A DNA stretch of 64,000 bases from Colimorpha sp045640985 (GTDB taxonomy: Bacteria; Bacteroidota; Bacteroidia; Bacteroidales; P3): contig JAZUFZ010000011.1 in NCBI GenBank assembly GCA_045640985.1, positions 45,764 through 109,763 on the forward strand, read 5' to 3'. Shown here one piece after another: positions 62,641 through 64,000 of this stretch; position 1 is the first letter of the stretch; each line of letters opens with the position of its first letter. The translations under genes and the position numbers were made by a program. The notes under the pieces are model-generated. The model searched no databases, was not told where the DNA came from, and saw only the letters and a list, made by a program, of their open reading frames with translations.

Positions 62641-62840
62641 TGTAAATCACTCCGGGGGGGCTTGACCTTCAGCCTGCGCGTGGTCGCTCCGCGACACCAA
62701 GCGCAGAAGAGACTGTCTTGGTCGATAGGCACAGCATCTAAAATAATCCTTTCCACGAGTCTTGTTTTTCAGGATTGAGCCTGCGTACGGCCGCTGAGGC
62801 TGCGCTTGGCGCAGAGCCACCACCGAGGGCACCGTTCCGC
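62641..62840. other. GC-rich gene-free stretch after gldJ
   Basis: No supported ORF. AGCCTGCG blocks occur near 62670 and 62778, and CCAAGCGCAG near 62697 is complementary to CTGCGCTTGG near 62800, so the stretch is itself a loose inverted repeat. CACCGAGGGC also occurs in the 22.8-kb repeat. Confidence 0.45.
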
Positions 62841-62959
62841 AGTAACTCCCTTCTATCTTCTTTTTATCTCCATATTATCTTCTTTTTATCTCCTTTCCTT
62901 AGAATAAGAGATAGAAAAAAGATAAAAAGAAGATAAAAAGAAGATAGACCGGAGTTACC
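62841..62959. repeat. Palindromic phased-array element, copy D (inverted relative to B and C)
   Basis: This is a 119-bp palindrome with TAWCT at 62843, 62854, 62865, 62876 and 62887 and five AGWTA units in the right arm ending at GGAGTTACC. The flank conserved in B and C is found here on the right (62960-63006, reverse complement of CTGCTGTAATATAGTCACTTG), so this copy is inverted. After it, 63007-63221 holds GGTTATTGAGCATAGTCGA (63016-63034) and no gene. Confidence 0.85.
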
Positions 62960-63221
62960 CTATACAAGTGACTATATTACAGCAGAAAAAATCAGTTCTT
63001 TTTCAAGTGTCATTTGGTTATTGAGCATAGTCGAAATTCTCGCCTCTGGATAGCCAAAACAAGTTTTGCCGATGTTTCCGGTCTCTGCCCCACCGAGGCA
63101 AATTCATAGAAAATGTTCATAGAGAAGATTTTTTGAAAGCTACTTGCATAGTTCAAGAATTTTCGCGTACTTTACTCACTGCGTTCATAAGATACTGAGC
63201 TTCGGAAATACCAAAATAAAT

Positions 63222-63252
63222 TTTGCCATTTCCGAAGTTTTTTGTATCTTTG
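63222..63252 (+). promoter_or_regulatory. Promoter of the terminal outer-membrane receptor gene
   Basis: TTTG (63222-63225) and TATCTTTG (63245-63252) have a 19-bp spacer. The leader to ATG 63371 is about 113 nt and unusually long for this genome. Confidence 0.75.
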
Positions 63253-63370
63253 CATAAAATTTATGCATTGCGGAAATATTGTCATAACAATTTGATTTTC
63301 AAAAAAAAAACTCATAAAAAAGGAAAGAATCTTCAAAAAAATCAATTTATTTAATACGTAAAAATATATT

Positions 63371-64000
63371 ATGAATGGAAAATATGCAATAAAAAGGACG
63401 ATATTATTATATCTCTTGCTGCTGGTGAGTGGAATGCTTATGGCGCAAGGCAAGTTCATAACAGGCCGTCTGGTTGATGAAGAAGGCAGCCCTGTTGCCT
63501 TTGCCAATGTGGTATTGAAAGACTTTGAGACAGACAAGCAGTTGGGCGGCACCTTGACTGACACGCTTGGCGTCTTCAGCATTGAGTGCGACGAGGCGAC
63601 ATACACTCTCGTAGCATCCTGTGTAGGCTATGAACGTCTGAATGTGCGATGCGAGGCTGGTGATCTCGGCACACTCACAATAAATACCAAACAACTAAAG
63701 GAGGTTAGCATTACTGCCGACCGCATCACCGAAGAGATAGACCGATATGTGGTGCTGCCCAAACCGCAGGAGGCTGAGGCTGCAGGCCGCACTTTGGTGT
63801 TGCTCGATATGCTGAAGCTACCAGGACTGCGGGTAGATGTCGCATTGCAAAGAGTCACCGTGGATGGCGGTGTCGCGGTGTTGCAGATCAATGGCAAAGA
63901 GGTGCCCATAACCCGCTTGGCCAACCTCAAGGCCGAGCAGGTGAAACGCATAGAATATTCCAACACTCCTGGCGCCCGCTACCTTGACCGCGGCGTCTCG
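63371..64000 (+). CDS. Outer-membrane receptor with carboxypeptidase-like domain, 3'-truncated by the window
   Basis: The frame is open from ATG 63371 to the window end (210 codons). It has a signal peptide (ILLYLLLLVSGMLMAQ), a carboxypeptidase regulatory-like domain (GRLVDEEGSPVAFANVVL ... SCVGYERL) and a plug-like segment (LDMLKLPGLRVDVAL, INGKEVPITRLANLKAEQVK, IEYSNTPGARYLDRG). This matches the outer membrane beta-barrel protein family related to TonB-dependent receptors; the barrel itself lies outside the window. The ligand is unknown. Confidence 0.82.
   Translation, partial: MNGKYAIKRTILLYLLLLVSGMLMAQGKFITGRLVDEEGSPVAFANVVLKDFETDKQLGGTLTDTLGVFSIECDEATYTLVASCVGYERLNVRCEAGDLGTLTINTKQLKEVSITADRITEEIDRYVVLPKPQEAEAAGRTLVLLDMLKLPGLRVDVALQRVTVDGGVAVLQINGKEVPITRLANLKAEQVKRIEYSNTPGARYLDRGVS

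Overview
The window is chromosomal DNA of a member of the Bacteroidetes, most likely the order Bacteroidales. The evidence is the TAnnTTTG -7 promoter element (often with TTTG about 20 bp upstream) in front of many genes, a complete bat aerotolerance operon, type IX secretion (T9SS) components and T9SS-sorted cargo, a BspA-type leucine-rich repeat protein, and TonB-linked receptors with carboxypeptidase-like N-terminal domains. Genus cannot be fixed from the sequence alone. Coding is ordinary (TGA is a normal stop) and gene density is high, with several unusually repeat-rich intergenic stretches.

Layout. 1-4.4 kb: 3' end of a TPR protein, a tRNA-Gln(CTG), then a small accessory patch (solo DnaB-C-like ATPase, a lipoprotein gene broken by one in-frame TGA, a probable smalltalk miniprotein, repeats). 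4.4-12.9 kb: acyl-CoA synthetase, holA, a TonB-dependent receptor, and a tightly overlapping lysS-MBL hydrolase-ung operon. 13.4-22.7 kb: a forward block with a membrane polyferredoxin, an ABC exporter, cinA, a DUF486 protein, nadC, a YihY-type membrane protein, a THUMP RNA methyltransferase and queG. 23.5-30.7 kb: a B12-type radical SAM protein, two secreted C1 (PepC-like) peptidases and a large BspA-like T9SS cargo protein. 31.5-40.1 kb: yjjG-era-YD-repeat protein operon, a sodium:solute symporter, DUF2461 protein, a secreted DNA/RNA nuclease, glyS and pta. 40.3-42.9 kb: a T9SS type-B cargo gene whose signal peptide lies in a separate, -1-shifted ORF. 43.3-53.9 kb: one long minus-strand transcription unit moxR-DUF58-(membrane protein)-batA-batB-batC-batD-batE-rseC-ruvC-transglutaminase-like lipoprotein. 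54.1-62.6 kb: a 1008-aa T9SS cargo protein, tyrS, a ferredoxin-fused aldo/keto reductase, a PorP/SprF protein and a GldJ-like lipoprotein. 63.4 kb to the end: the 5' part of an outer-membrane receptor.

How the parts work together. Two T9SS parts (PorP/SprF, GldJ) sit in the same window as two type-A cargo proteins (28.6 and 54.1 kb) and one type-B cargo protein (40.3 kb), so the secretion system and substrates are both represented. The bat operon is a chaperone-like AAA+/VWA envelope module. The rest is mostly housekeeping.

Most interesting signal. At least eight intergenic sites carry arrays of the pentamer TAWCT (or its complement AGWTA) spaced at exactly 11 bp. Four are large imperfect palindromes (119-141 bp) with an array in each arm. 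Two others are part of a ~160-bp element lying just after the stop codons of the acyl-CoA synthetase gene and queG. One sits inside the bat operon between moxR and the DUF58 gene. I do not recognise these as any named repeat family.
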